Positions 16,007 through 25,499 of a stretch of DNA of 63,245 bases are shown here, one piece after another (within the stretch, counting starts at the first letter, position 1; each line of letters starts with the position of its first letter). The stretch covers positions 1 to 63,245 of the forward strand of contig JAFGII010000076.1 in the NCBI GenBank assembly GCA_016929695.1, read 5' to 3'. This stretch comes from Ignavibacteria bacterium. Its GTDB lineage: Bacteria > Bacteroidota > Ignavibacteria > Tepidaquicellales > Tepidaquicellaceae. The notes beneath the pieces were generated by a model. That model was given only the letters and a program-made list of their open reading frames with translations. It made no database searches and had not been told where the DNA came from. The translations under genes were made by a program, and so were the position numbers.

Positions 16007-17002
16007 TTAATATGAACTTTTCGCAAATCCTCTTATGTGATAATATTGTGCTTTCGGAGAACTTGCCGCGGCATTTTTTCCTTGAGTGTATATTTCTTCA
16101 AATTTATAATTCACATCCGGAATTTTATCCCTGAAAGGATACAATGATGGGCATATTATATCACCCGTTATAGGTATTATTGTATATCCGTTCAGAAAGT
16201 CAAATATACCGTCCGGCGGGGGAAGTCTTGTATTTCCGACGTATTTGTCAAGTTGAAGCATTTGTAAAAGCGGAATACCGGAGCCGGGATAAGTTCTCAG
16301 ATAATTATCGCTTTCTTTATAATAAATATCGAGAAAAAAAGAATCGTTGATTACTTCAGAAACGGGAAGCCTGTATATATTTTTCATCTTTAATTCCCAG
16401 GCGATAGGTGAAACTTCGGGACTCATATTTCCAACTTTGAACATTTTAAGTAACATTGTATCATTATACATTGGTAAGTCTTGGGAACCGACTCCGTATT
16501 GTTTATTATTTTTTGTTTTATAAACAATACCTGCTGTGAATTTTTCAGGTAGTTCAATTCTTAAAGTTATTAATCCCGCAATACGGTTTAATATATACTC
16601 CCCCGGTTCTAATTTTCTATAAAATCCAAAAAATTGTGTGCCGGAAATAAGCCCGGGTTTGAATAAAGAATCAGGATAACCGTTTGAAGGTTTCTCCGAT
16701 AGCATTAATATTGCAGAAGCCGGTCTTTTACCGTTATGTGTTAATATTGTCTGAACCCAAATTTCAACCAGTGAATCTATGATAGAATTATCCAGTGTTG
16801 AAGGCTGGAATATTCCGGAAGTGTTGTTGTAATAATCAAGAAAACTTGATTTGTACAGTGTATCGGGTATATAATGATGTTCCGAATAATCCCAGGCGAA
16901 AATTGAAAAATTAATTTGTTGGGAGTTGTTTGTTATCGGAGAATCACTGCAGCCGAAGAATAAAACTAAGACAAAGAAAGGGAGAATTTTTATAAATTTC
17001 AT
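16007..17002 (-). CDS. Lipoprotein of unknown function
   Basis: The 331-residue protein has a hydrophobic leader (MKFIKILPFFVLVLFFGC) with lipobox LFFGC and Cys18, so it should be a lipid-anchored envelope protein. The mature part is beta-rich, with aromatic and Pro residues spread evenly, and contains NDTMLLKMFKVGNMSPEV and IYYKESDNYLRTYPGSG. It ends in PKAQYYHIRGFAKSSY. I see no enzyme motif and do not recognise the family. The gene is alone, convergent with the histidine kinase gene and separated from gatA by 182 bases. Confidence 0.7.
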   Translation of the reverse strand: MKFIKILPFFVLVLFFGCSDSPITNNSQQINFSIFAWDYSEHHYIPDTLYKSSFLDYYNNTSGIFQPSTLDNSIIDSLVEIWVQTILTHNGKRPASAILMLSEKPSNGYPDSLFKPGLISGTQFFGFYRKLEPGEYILNRIAGLITLRIELPEKFTAGIVYKTKNNKQYGVGSQDLPMYNDTMLLKMFKVGNMSPEVSPIAWELKMKNIYRLPVSEVINDSFFLDIYYKESDNYLRTYPGSGIPLLQMLQLDKYVGNTRLPPPDGIFDFLNGYTIIPITGDIICPSLYPFRDKIPDVNYKFEEIYTQGKNAAASSPKAQYYHIRGFAKSSY

Positions 17003-17184
17003 AATTCCTGTTTCTTACAATATAATGTTTTTTTAAAATTATTAATATGAAGACTCTGAAGAGAATACAACTACATAATGAATTGAACATTTATTGAAGC
17101 GAAGTTCCGGGAAGATATAAACACAAAGTGACTGTATGGTTTAATTCGTAGTTCTGTAAACATTTGCCCTTTTCAGAATTTTTT

Positions 17185-18594
17185 TTATAAAAAATCACAA
17201 ATTCTCAGCAATCCCGCTTCATTAAATTTTTTACCGATAATCTGAATCCCGAAAGGTAATCCGTTTCTGTCGAAACCGGCGGGTATTGATATCGCGGGAA
17301 CTCCTGCAAGATTTGCAGATGCCGTGAATATATCGTTTAAGTACATAGATAGAGGATTGTCAATTTTTTCCCCGATTTTAAATGCCGTGTTTGGCGTGGT
17401 TGGAGTAATTATGTAATCAACTTCTTTAAATGCATTTTCAAAATCCTTTACGATTAATCTTCTTGCCTTTTGAGCCTTTTTGTAATATTCATCATAGTAA
17501 CCCGCCGATAAAACATATGTCCCCAGCATAATTCTTCTTTTCACTTCATCTCCGAATCCTTCGGAACGTGTATTAATATACATATCATTTAAATTGCTGT
17601 CTTCATTTCCTGCACGATATCCGTATCTTATTCCGTCATATCTCTCAAGATTGCTCGATGCTTCAGCCGATGTTAAAATATAATATGTCTGAATTACATA
17701 TTCACTATGCGGAAGTGAAATTTCTTTTACTTCAAAACCGGCTTTCTTAACCAACTCAATTTTATGCTGAATTCCTTTTAATATGTCTTCATTAATACCT
17801 TCGGTGAAATATTCTTTCGGGTATCCGAATATTATTTCTCCGGATTTGAATTTATTGTTTAATAATTCGGAGTAATTATCAACGGGATTTAATACTGAAG
17901 TCGAATCTTTCTCGTCATAACCTGCAATTACTTCAAGAACTTTTGCTATATCATAATTTGATTTTGCGAATATACCTATGCTGTCAAATGATGAAGCGAA
18001 AGCAACGAGCCCGTATCTTGATATTCTGCCGTAAGTTACTTTCAGCCCTGTAACTCCGCAGAATGATGCAGGCTGTCTCACCGAACCGCCCGTTTCGGAG
18101 CCAAGTGATATGTTGCACATATCCGTTGCAACAGATACGGCGCTTGCACCTGAAGAACCGCCCGGAACTCTTTCTTTATCAACCGGATTTTTTGTTGCTC
18201 CGAAATATGAATGCTCATTTGAAGAACCCATTGCAAATTCATCGCAGTTTACTTTCCCGATAATGATAGCATCTTCTTCTGTCAGCCGCTCAATTGCGGT
18301 TGCATTATATAAGGAAATAAAATTACTTAAAATTTTCGAGCCGCAGGTCAAAGGTTTATCCTTTACCGCTATAACATCTTTAACCGATACAATGCACCCT
18401 GCGAGTTTTCCCGCTTTCCCTGTTTTTGTTTTGGAATCAATTTCTTCTGCCCGGTCAATTGTTCCCTTGTTAAAAAGTGTGATGAAGACGTTCAGATCTT
18501 TGTTTTTTTCAATTGTGTTCAGATAATTTCTGACGATGGTTTTGAGAGTAAATTTTCCTTTGGCTAAACCGGTTTGTATTTCGTGCAGGTTCAA
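17185..18594 (-). CDS. gatA: Aspartyl/glutamyl-tRNA(Asn/Gln) amidotransferase subunit A
   Basis: The 469-residue amidase-signature protein carries the Ser-cis-Ser-Lys triad: Lys72 in VSVKDVI, Ser147 in PGGSSGAS and Ser171 in GSETGGSVRQPAS. The downstream CGVTGLKVTYGRISRYGL motif is typical of GatA rather than generic amidases. With GatB and GatC it hydrolyses glutamine and passes ammonia to mischarged Glu-tRNA(Gln) or Asp-tRNA(Asn). GatB and GatC are not in the window. It ends at ICDFL, roughly 10-15 residues short of many homologues, in an A/T homopolymer region. It follows tatA by 211 bases filled with a repeat array, so it may have its own promoter. Confidence 0.93.
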   Translation of the reverse strand: MNLHEIQTGLAKGKFTLKTIVRNYLNTIEKNKDLNVFITLFNKGTIDRAEEIDSKTKTGKAGKLAGCIVSVKDVIAVKDKPLTCGSKILSNFISLYNATAIERLTEEDAIIIGKVNCDEFAMGSSNEHSYFGATKNPVDKERVPGGSSGASAVSVATDMCNISLGSETGGSVRQPASFCGVTGLKVTYGRISRYGLVAFASSFDSIGIFAKSNYDIAKVLEVIAGYDEKDSTSVLNPVDNYSELLNNKFKSGEIIFGYPKEYFTEGINEDILKGIQHKIELVKKAGFEVKEISLPHSEYVIQTYYILTSAEASSNLERYDGIRYGYRAGNEDSNLNDMYINTRSEGFGDEVKRRIMLGTYVLSAGYYDEYYKKAQKARRLIVKDFENAFKEVDYIITPTTPNTAFKIGEKIDNPLSMYLNDIFTASANLAGVPAISIPAGFDRNGLPFGIQIIGKKFNEAGLLRICDFL

Positions 18595-18738
18595 TGAATT
18601 ATTTGTTTGAGAAATAAATTATAAATTTTGTCGAATAATTATAATGCATTTTCCTCATCCAATGATTAAGTTTATTGGATAAGAATTATAAAAGCAGAGG
18701 AATAAAAAAAATTACGATGCATAATCATCGTAACTATA

Positions 18739-18802
18739 TACTTTATAAACTTTCTACTTTATGAACTTTGTAAACTTTAAAAACTTTATGAACTTTATAA
18801 AA
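18739..18802. repeat. Period-9 array of ACTTTATAA-like units
   Basis: About seven imperfect 8-10 base units of the form ACTTTATAA/ACTTTATGA/ACTTTGTAA lie between gatA and tatA and stop three bases from the tatA stop codon. On the sense (minus) strand they read AAGTTCATA repeated. Related arrays lie after the genes ending at 35212 and 47864. Confidence 0.75.
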
Positions 18803-18805
18803 TTA

Positions 18806-19003
18806 CTACTTCTTTTCGTTATTATCTGTCTGCTTAGTATAATCCTTCACTTCGCTTTTAGGCTCATCGTTTGTAGCGGCTTTTTTAAATTCTTTTATGC
18901 CTTTACCAATTCCCCCCATTAATTCAGGTATTTTCTTTGCACCGAAGAGAATTACTATTATCAGTACAATAATTATGATTTCTGTAGGACCTAATCCAAA
19001 CAT
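18806..19003 (-). CDS. tatA: Twin-arginine translocase subunit TatA/TatE
   Basis: The 65-residue protein has the TatA layout: a short N-terminal membrane helix ([20 protein letters not shown]), hinge FGAKKIPEL, an amphipathic helix ([14 protein letters not shown]) and a charged tail. It forms the pore for folded proteins with twin-arginine signals, such as ActB encoded at 51804. AAAGGAG precedes the ATG. It sits 16 bases behind purQ in a probable operon. TatC is not in the window. Confidence 0.92.
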   Translation of the reverse strand: MFGLGPTEIIIIVLIIVILFGAKKIPELMGGIGKGIKEFKKAATNDEPKSEVKDYTKQTDNNEKK

Positions 19004-19019
19004 TTTATTCTCCTTTAAT

Positions 19020-19691
19020 TTAAATTACACTTTCGACTATTCCTTGTAATAGTCTTAGGCCGTCATTGTTTCCAAGCCTTATATCCGATGCACGTTCCGG
19101 ATGAGGCATCATTCCGAGTACGTTCCTTTTCTTGTTCTGTATTCCCGCAATGTCTTCAATCGAGCCGTTAGGATTATCGTTATATCTGAAAAGTACCTGA
19201 TTATTTGAAATAAGTTCAGTTAATGTATTTTCATCGCAGTAATAATTTCCTTCACCGTGTGCAATCGGAATGTTTATATTCTCTTTTATATCATATTTAT
19301 ACGTAAATATACTTTTATTGTTTTCCACTTTCAATGAAACATTTTTACAGATAAATTTAAGGTCTCTGTTTCTTGTAAGGGCACCCGGCAGCAGTCCTGT
19401 TTCGCACAGGATTTGAAATCCGTTGCAGATTCCGAGTACAATACCTCCGTTTCCTGCAAATCTGATTACATCCTGCATAATATTGGAAAATCTTGCTATT
19501 GCTCCGCTTCTGAGATAATCTCCGTAAGAAAAACCACCCGGTAAAATAACAATATTCCTGTCACCCACATCCCCTTCTTTATGCCAAAGAAATTTGGTGT
19601 CAACCCCGATAATATCCTTAAATGCAAAGTATGCATCATGGTCGCAGTTTGAACCGGGAAAAACTATTATTCCGACTTTGGGAACTGACAT
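19020..19691 (-). CDS. purQ: Phosphoribosylformylglycinamidine synthase, glutaminase subunit
   Basis: The 223-residue class I glutamine amidotransferase shows [15 protein letters not shown] at the N-terminus, nucleophile Cys89 in [11 protein letters not shown], and the His/Glu of the triad in MMPHPERAS. It releases ammonia from glutamine for PurL in the fourth step of purine synthesis. The start codon abuts the purS stop with no gap, so the two are translationally coupled. This is the small PurQ/PurS/PurL-type arrangement, with PurL elsewhere. tatA follows 16 bases downstream. Confidence 0.95.
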   Translation of the reverse strand: MSVPKVGIIVFPGSNCDHDAYFAFKDIIGVDTKFLWHKEGDVGDRNIVILPGGFSYGDYLRSGAIARFSNIMQDVIRFAGNGGIVLGICNGFQILCETGLLPGALTRNRDLKFICKNVSLKVENNKSIFTYKYDIKENINIPIAHGEGNYYCDENTLTELISNNQVLFRYNDNPNGSIEDIAGIQNKKRNVLGMMPHPERASDIRLGNNDGLRLLQGIVESVI

Positions 19692-19949
19692 TTAGTTTTC
19701 CCCTGTTTTTTCAAGTGTAAATGTAAAATCTTCCATAACCGGATTTGACAGGAGTTTTTGCCCTGCTTCCTCTATAATGCCAGCTGCCTTTTTTTCGTCA
19801 TCTGTGTCAATATCAAGTTCAATATATTTTCCTATTCGTGTATTCGAACATTGTGTATATCCAAGTGAATGCAATGAATGTTCAACAGCTTTTCCCTGTG
19901 GGTCCAGAATTGTTTTACGGAGTGTTACGATAATTTTTGCTTTGTACAA
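19692..19949 (-). CDS. purS: Phosphoribosylformylglycinamidine synthase subunit PurS
   Basis: The 85-residue protein has the PurS signature KAKIIVTLRKTILDPQGKAV, HSLGYTQCSNTRIGKYIELDID and a C-terminal NPVMEDFTFTLE. It bridges PurQ and small PurL in the FGAM synthase complex. It lies directly before purQ and 21 bases after the anti-sigma-like gene, in the same orientation. Confidence 0.93.
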   Translation of the reverse strand: MYKAKIIVTLRKTILDPQGKAVEHSLHSLGYTQCSNTRIGKYIELDIDTDDEKKAAGIIEEAGQKLLSNPVMEDFTFTLEKTGEN

Positions 19950-19970
19950 ATTTTCTTATGATTTTTATAT

Positions 19971-20813
19971 TTATTTGTTAAAACTTTTTTTTACTGAATC
20001 AATCTTGCTTCTGATTCCGTCTTTTTTCTGCTTTTTATCTTCCATAACTCCGGTCTTTTCTTTTAGAATATCGGGTTTTTCTTTTAAAATATCAGACTTT
20101 CCGTCTTCAAAGTCAATTCCTTTCTCTGTTTTTATTGCATTAACACTCTTTTTCACATCTGCTCCTTTAACTTCTTTTTCTTCTTCTTTTTTTACTTCCG
20201 GTTCTTTTGCTTCAACTTTCTTTTCCCTTATCATTGATTCGGGCAATTTTTGTCCTTCATTTGTCGAAGGTGCAGGTGGTAATGCTTTCGTATCTTCTTT
20301 GTCTATTGTAATTTTATCCTCCGGTTCTTTCATCTTTGGTGATAAGTCGGGTCTGGGTTCAGAGGTTAAAATTGTTTCTACTTTCCTGTTCTGTTCAGTG
20401 CTTATATCGAGTGCTAAATCCTTTTTACTTATATCTTCAGTTTTATTTGTTTCAGGAGTACTCTGTTCAGGAGGAGTAGTAACGATCTTATCTCCGCTTG
20501 TTTGTTCTGTTACAGGTTGCTGTGGTAAATCAGGTGAGTCCTTATATATCATCCAAATTGAAAATATAATTATTAAAACGACTCCTATACTTGCAGCGGG
20601 AATCAGCCAAGCGGGTAAAGGTTTTTTAAATAACCAAAAACCTTTACCTTCTGCTGCTGCTTTTAGCTCTTTTTTTGTTACAATAGGTTGTTCACCTGAA
20701 TCGAGCAGGTTAATTTTATGCTGCAGTTTGTTAATAAAGTCATCGCTTGCATTTATCTTTGGCAAAGCTTTTAACTTTTTCCTGATTTCCGTATATTTTT
20801 CTTCTACATCCAA
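19971..20813 (-). CDS. Probable membrane anti-sigma factor for the upstream ECF sigma factor
   Basis: The 280-residue protein has a short N-terminal cytoplasmic region (about residues 1-60, with DVEEKYTEIRKKLKALP and DDFINKLQHKI helices). One transmembrane helix follows (about 69-90, AWLIPAASIGVVLIIIFSIW), then a long Lys/Glu/Pro-rich periplasmic tail without predicted fold (KEPEVKKEEEKEVKGADV). No zinc-binding HxxxCxxC motif is present. The position 8 bases after an ECF sigma gene and the one-helix topology indicate an anti-sigma factor, but this is inferred from context. The tail is unusual and might span the periplasm. The purS gene follows. Confidence 0.65.
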   Translation of the reverse strand: MDVEEKYTEIRKKLKALPKINASDDFINKLQHKINLLDSGEQPIVTKKELKAAAEGKGFWLFKKPLPAWLIPAASIGVVLIIIFSIWMIYKDSPDLPQQPVTEQTSGDKIVTTPPEQSTPETNKTEDISKKDLALDISTEQNRKVETILTSEPRPDLSPKMKEPEDKITIDKEDTKALPPAPSTNEGQKLPESMIREKKVEAKEPEVKKEEEKEVKGADVKKSVNAIKTEKGIDFEDGKSDILKEKPDILKEKTGVMEDKKQKKDGIRSKIDSVKKSFNK

Positions 20814-20821
20814 TTTAAATT

Positions 20822-21412
20822 TTATATTTTAATTTTCTTGATTAAAATAATTTTTAATTTTTCCCTGCCTCTGTTTATTCTCGATTTAACGGTTCCAAGA
20901 GGCAATCCGGTTATCTTTGCTATCTCGTCATATTCAAGGTCCTCTATATCTCTTAACACTATTACTTCTCTGAAGGCATCGTCAAGTGAATTTATTGCAT
21001 TCTGTATAAGTTCCATTTCCAGATTCGAGTTAACGATTTCTTCAGGACCGATATCATCACTTTTTAAATCGTAGTCTTTGTCATTCTCAGGGTCAAAATC
21101 ACTTATTGATATAGTGCTGTGTTTGCTTTTCTTTTTAATATTTGTTTTTACGGTATTTAAAGCTATGGTATAAAACCATGTCGAAAATTTTGCTATTTCC
21201 CTGTATAAATGCTTGGATTTATATAGTTTTAAAAATGTATCCTGTGCGTAATCTTCTGCGTCATCTCTGTTTCCTGTATATCTGAATATGAAGTTCACTA
21301 ATTTATTTTTATATCTTAAAACAATTTCATTAAAAGCCTGATAATCATCCCTCTGAAACCTGTAAATCAGTTCCTCATCTGTTAATTTTTTATACTCTAT
21401 GGTTTCTGACAC
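20822..21412 (-). CDS. ECF-type RNA polymerase sigma factor
   Basis: The 196-residue protein has region 2 (YQAFNEIVLRYKNKLVNFIF, DDAEDYAQDTFLKLY, FSTWFYTIALNTVKTNIK) and region 4 (INSLDDAFREVIVLRDIEDL, YDEIAKITGLPLGTVKSRINRGREKL) joined by a short acidic linker, so it is group 4. It directs polymerase to a small regulon, probably under control of the adjacent membrane protein. A GGAAC box lies 38 bases upstream. The gene is embedded between holA and purS, an odd place for a stress regulator. Confidence 0.92.
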   Translation of the reverse strand: MSETIEYKKLTDEELIYRFQRDDYQAFNEIVLRYKNKLVNFIFRYTGNRDDAEDYAQDTFLKLYKSKHLYREIAKFSTWFYTIALNTVKTNIKKKSKHSTISISDFDPENDKDYDLKSDDIGPEEIVNSNLEMELIQNAINSLDDAFREVIVLRDIEDLEYDEIAKITGLPLGTVKSRINRGREKLKIILIKKIKI

Positions 21413-21427
21413 TTTCTCTGCTTGTTT

Positions 21428-21455
21428 TTTAACTTAAATTAAATAAAATTGTTCC
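21428..21455 (-). promoter_or_regulatory. Candidate ECF-type promoter upstream of the sigma gene
   Basis: On the minus strand GGAAC (21455-21451) is followed after 17 bases by GTTAAA (21433-21428), in the 51-base gap between holA and the sigma gene. GGAAC is the usual -35 core of ECF promoters. The -10 part is weak, so autoregulation is only suggested. Confidence 0.3.
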
Positions 21456-21463
21456 TTTAAAAA

Positions 21464-22507
21464 CTAAAGATTTATTAAATTATGTATAAGGGTTGTAAAT
21501 ACTGTGTATCTGTCGTATTTTGAAAACTTTACCATAAGGTCTGTTCTGCAAATATAATCAAATCCTTTTTTAATTTTAAGTTCATTTATATTTCTGACAT
21601 AGTTAAAATATAAATGTTTTTGCTCATCGAAATCAGTATATAATCTCAGCTCATTAATCAGATTTTTATTCCTATCGAATGAGGGGTCAATTAATTTGCT
21701 GAGATTAGAGAACATATTATTAAGATATCCGAGTAAACGCAGCTCAATGTCGGATTTGAGATATAGATTCTTATATATCTGAATAGCTTTTTCCATATTT
21801 CGTGAAAGTATTGCTTTTAAAAAATCCATTTCCGAATAATCTTTCGTAAAACCTATACATTTATTGACTGAATCTATTGTAATAACTTTTGAATCTGCAT
21901 TATAACTAATTAATTTATTAATTTCTTCATTTGCCGAGTCATAAGACAGTTCTATGTATCCCAGCAGATACTCAAGTGCATTTTGTTCGATTTTATAACC
22001 CGACAGTTTCTCTCTTATCCACTGGAGAAGTTTTTGTTCTGTAGGCTCCTTCAGCATATGAATCCGCATTTCCGGAATATCAAAATCACTAAAAATTGTG
22101 GGATTAACGGAATCATCGGTAACGGCTATTATCATCAGTGTATCGGGATTGGGTGATTTTATGTATTTCAGAATTGATTCTTTATCTTCTTTTTTAATAC
22201 CGCGTGTTCCTGCTTTTTTAAAATATTTAACGAGGTTTATCTTTTTCTCAGAAAAGAATCCGAGGTTATTCGATTCCGATAAAATTTTATTTATATTAAT
22301 TTCGTCTGAATAGAATTTCTTCAGATGCTCTTTCGGATGATAATCTTTTCCTATAAATTTCATTCCTATCAGCTGTATAATCTCTTCCAGAATAACATGA
22401 TTATATATAAAAAAAAGATAATTTCCTGAGATTTTTTCCGATTTGATTTTTTCTGTCAGTGCAGGATAAGAAATTTTATAACTGTATTCTATTTTTTTCT
22501 TTGCCAA
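21464..22507 (-). CDS. holA: DNA polymerase III subunit delta (clamp loader)
   Basis: The 347-residue protein has the HolA order. An N-terminal ATPase-like domain (NYLFFIYNHVILEEIIQLI, LGFFSEKKINLVKYFKK, TLMIIAVTDDSVNPTIF) and a lid (LLQWIREKLSGYKIEQNALEYLL) precede a C-terminal helical collar domain (FLKAILSRNMEKAIQIYKNL, LGYLNNMFSNLSKLI). It loads the sliding clamp. The Walker A region is degenerate, as is normal for delta. It lies 16 bases after the large envelope gene and leads into the sigma gene. Confidence 0.87.
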   Translation of the reverse strand: MAKKKIEYSYKISYPALTEKIKSEKISGNYLFFIYNHVILEEIIQLIGMKFIGKDYHPKEHLKKFYSDEININKILSESNNLGFFSEKKINLVKYFKKAGTRGIKKEDKESILKYIKSPNPDTLMIIAVTDDSVNPTIFSDFDIPEMRIHMLKEPTEQKLLQWIREKLSGYKIEQNALEYLLGYIELSYDSANEEINKLISYNADSKVITIDSVNKCIGFTKDYSEMDFLKAILSRNMEKAIQIYKNLYLKSDIELRLLGYLNNMFSNLSKLIDPSFDRNKNLINELRLYTDFDEQKHLYFNYVRNINELKIKKGFDYICRTDLMVKFSKYDRYTVFTTLIHNLINL

Positions 22508-22523
22508 TTTTATAAATTTAATT

Positions 22524-25337
22524 TTAAAAATCCCATCCGAAAAATACCTGATGAAACAGTCCCGATTGTAATTTTGTAAATCGTTGTTCTATTCTTTTAC
22601 CGAAATCGTACCGAAGAACAACAATACCGAGTATATTAATCCTTATTCCTGCACCTATGCTGCCTTTTACCTCCTTTGATTGTTCGTAAATATCCCAGCA
22701 GTTTCCCGCGTCAAAGAACAGTGCACCGCGGATACCGTAAAAATCAATATTGATATTCTCCGGGAAACCCAGACGCAGTCTGTCAATGAGAGGAAATCTC
22801 AATTCTGCATTTGCCAGTGCAAACTTTGTTCCTCTTATAGAAATAAATGGCCATCCTCTTAATGACCATGAACCTCCTGTATAAAATCTCCTTGCATTTT
22901 TCCCTTCGTTAATCATAAACTGGCCTCTGAAAGCAAGAGACACGGGTCCGGATATACGAAAATAGTTTCTGAAATCCAGCATCAAAGTCACAAAATTTTC
23001 AGTTGAATTGAAAATATCTGTTGTATAACCAAGTGAAACATTATATCTCATTCCGTCAAGAGGTCCTGTATAGTACCATAAAGTGTTGTCATAAACATAA
23101 CTGATTGTATTGCTCAGTAATATGCCACGCCTGATATCGAAGAGGTCTATATCTTTAAAGGATTGGGATATACTTGTAGTTGTTTCAATTCTTCTGAAAA
23201 ATGACAGAGGATAGGAAAATGAAATATAACTTCCATAAAGTCTTTCATAATATACAAAATCCGAACTTGCAAGGTCATACCTTCTTCCATATAAATGATA
23301 AACACCGAATGCATAATTTAGTCTTTGTTCGAGAGAGAGTTTTGAAACTGCAATATTAAAGCTTTTCCAGAAATCGGCATCGGCATTTGAACTGTTAAAA
23401 ATCAGGACATTGTATTTCTCGTCGCCCAGCATATCACTCAGCGACAAAACTCCTCCTGCAGAAGTACCGAAAATCGGGTCTGATGATATTCCCGTTAATG
23501 CAAAATCAAAGGAATATTCTTTCTTGTACTTCAGACTGCCAGCTTGAGATGTCCCGAGTTTGTAATTTTTAAATTCAAAACTTTTACCGGGAATATCTGT
23601 AATGAAGGATTTAATATCTGTATTTTGTTCTGTCTTTTTCTCAATGTTGTCTATTAATCTGATGGTAATCATTGCTTTTTCGTAGCAGGAAAATACAAGA
23701 CTGTCTTCACCGACCCACCTCGGGTCAAATGCAGCAGTTGTAAAATTAGTTATCCTGCTTGACGTTATCGTATCTTTATCGGATATCAATATCCAGATAT
23801 TCTGTCTTCCATCTTTATCTGAAGTATATACAATTTTCTTTCCGTCTTTGGAAAATCGGGGAGAATAATTAGTTTCTTTGCCGCTTGTTATCTGTTTAAT
23901 CTCTTTAGTCTCTATGTTTAATAAATGCAGATTATATGCCCTGCTTAGTTCAGGATTACTTCTGTCAGATGAAAATACAATTGATTTACCGTCGGGTGAA
24001 ATATCCGCATCTCTGTCGTCATAATAATCATTCGTCAGTCTTGTTAAGTTTTCCGTCAGTAAATTAAAAATAAATAAATCACTCTTTCCTGAAAAATCAT
24101 TTGCCGAAAAAACAATAGTTTCTCCGTCTTTACTAAAGGAAGGCGAACCTATATTTACTATATTTTCAAATGCATAATCGGCATTTTTTTTACTTGTTTT
24201 TGTATCAAATATATTTAATACATCCGAACCGCCCTTCTGTGTTATAAATGCAAGTATTCCGTTTTCCGTTATATCAAGTCCGGTTCTGAAAAAATGGAAT
24301 TCTTCATATTCTTCCGAACTTTCACCCTCTATTATTAATTCTTCTTCGTTCTCGTGCGGAGTAAGATTTATTTTATATATACTTGTATATCCCCTCTTAT
24401 TTCCGATGAAGAACACTTCATTATTTCTGCCGTTTTTATAAAATACAGGTTTATGTGCAAAACCCCTGCTGTATAACTGAATTGAAGATTGAGAAGGGTC
24501 ATCCTGTGAACTAATCTGCGGAAAATACTTTTTTTTAAGATAATAAAGAAATTCCTTATCAAACTCGCGGTAATCTTTTCCGATTGTAAATTTCATAACA
24601 TCAGAAAAACTATCCGACATCCAGAAATTATCCATTAGTCTTGTGAGTGCTTCTTCGCCGTAATTCAGTGCTATAAATTCACAAGCTTTTTGTCCGAGTT
24701 TATACATCAGATATGAGCCATATATACTTTCGTAATCATTAATTCCCGGAAGATATGAATTTAAAACAGCATCTTTTAAAACCATTTCAGATTGAGTATC
24801 CCACTCTGTTGACCAGTATTCAGCAATACCTTCAATGAACCAGAGCGGAGGCAGACGTTCCGCAATATAACCGTGGCTTTTCAAAACAGAGACCACTTTA
24901 CTGACAGTGAAAACGTGAACGAGTTCGTGTTTTGAAACATGACGGAATTGAGAAAGTGAACCGTTAAAAGGAAGAACAACTCTGTTTTTAATAAACTCGA
25001 AGAATCCACCTACACCTTCGGGTATCAAATAAGGTGTTGTATTTGTCTGTTTAAAATGCAGTGGTGAGGCATATATTATAATAGGATTCGTATCACCTAT
25101 TGTATGATTGAATTTCCTCTGCAGTTCTTTGTAAGATTCTTCCAGCAGATATGCTCCCTGCTCAGTCAGTTCTTTTGCCTGTTTATAATAGTGAATTTTG
25201 AAATGCGGAGTAGAGAGAACATACCAGTCGAAGTCCTGATACATTACTTTATTTCTACCGAAATCAACAAATTGAGAATTTGCAGTTGAAAGCAGGCATA
25301 AAAGGAATAAATATGTAGTTATAATTCTCATAGTCAC
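22524..25337 (-). CDS. Metallopeptidase-like / TolB-propeller / outer-membrane barrel fusion protein
   Basis: The 937-residue protein has a signal peptide (to about residue 21) and three parts. Residues about 35-270 resemble a peptidase MA (gluzincin) domain with H137-E-L-V-H141 and, downstream, WFIEGIAEYW supplying candidate third ligand Glu169 or Glu173. Residues about 285-600 hold TolB/PD40 propeller repeats such as ISPDGKSIVFSSDRS and FSKDGKKIVYTSDKD. Residues about 640-937 look like an Omp85-type or surface-antigen beta-barrel (LRGWPFISIRG, ANAELRFPLIDRLRLG, terminal FFGWDF). The zinc motif is complete, so activity is possible. It would sit in the outer membrane with a large periplasmic or surface head. 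No substrate is known. Length is normal for this little-studied architecture. Confidence 0.85.
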   Translation of the reverse strand: MTMRIITTYLFLLCLLSTANSQFVDFGRNKVMYQDFDWYVLSTPHFKIHYYKQAKELTEQGAYLLEESYKELQRKFNHTIGDTNPIIIYASPLHFKQTNTTPYLIPEGVGGFFEFIKNRVVLPFNGSLSQFRHVSKHELVHVFTVSKVVSVLKSHGYIAERLPPLWFIEGIAEYWSTEWDTQSEMVLKDAVLNSYLPGINDYESIYGSYLMYKLGQKACEFIALNYGEEALTRLMDNFWMSDSFSDVMKFTIGKDYREFDKEFLYYLKKKYFPQISSQDDPSQSSIQLYSRGFAHKPVFYKNGRNNEVFFIGNKRGYTSIYKINLTPHENEEELIIEGESSEEYEEFHFFRTGLDITENGILAFITQKGGSDVLNIFDTKTSKKNADYAFENIVNIGSPSFSKDGETIVFSANDFSGKSDLFIFNLLTENLTRLTNDYYDDRDADISPDGKSIVFSSDRSNPELSRAYNLHLLNIETKEIKQITSGKETNYSPRFSKDGKKIVYTSDKDGRQNIWILISDKDTITSSRITNFTTAAFDPRWVGEDSLVFSCYEKAMITIRLIDNIEKKTEQNTDIKSFITDIPGKSFEFKNYKLGTSQAGSLKYKKEYSFDFALTGISSDPIFGTSAGGVLSLSDMLGDEKYNVLIFNSSNADADFWKSFNIAVSKLSLEQRLNYAFGVYHLYGRRYDLASSDFVYYERLYGSYISFSYPLSFFRRIETTTSISQSFKDIDLFDIRRGILLSNTISYVYDNTLWYYTGPLDGMRYNVSLGYTTDIFNSTENFVTLMLDFRNYFRISGPVSLAFRGQFMINEGKNARRFYTGGSWSLRGWPFISIRGTKFALANAELRFPLIDRLRLGFPENINIDFYGIRGALFFDAGNCWDIYEQSKEVKGSIGAGIRINILGIVVLRYDFGKRIEQRFTKLQSGLFHQVFFGWDF

Positions 25338-25499
25338 TTTGAAATATTGTAGAGATAAATTATTAATTCAATACAATTGAAAATCCGAAAAATAACCGTT
25401 TAAAATAAAACAAATTCAGCTGATTTTCACATTAGAGTATTATATATGATTACTCAACTTAAATACATAATCCCAATGCCGTTATAAATTTATGTTATC

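Noticed and set aside
17140-17190. Possible frameshift at the 3' end of gatA in a T/A homopolymer
   Set aside because: The alternative frame does not read a convincing GatA C-terminus, so a slightly short natural end is the simpler reading.
19777-20832. 351-codon plus-strand open frame opposite the anti-sigma-like and purS genes
   Set aside because: Its Ser/Phe-rich composition mirrors the Lys/Glu-rich codons on the other strand, and it runs against two recognisable genes.
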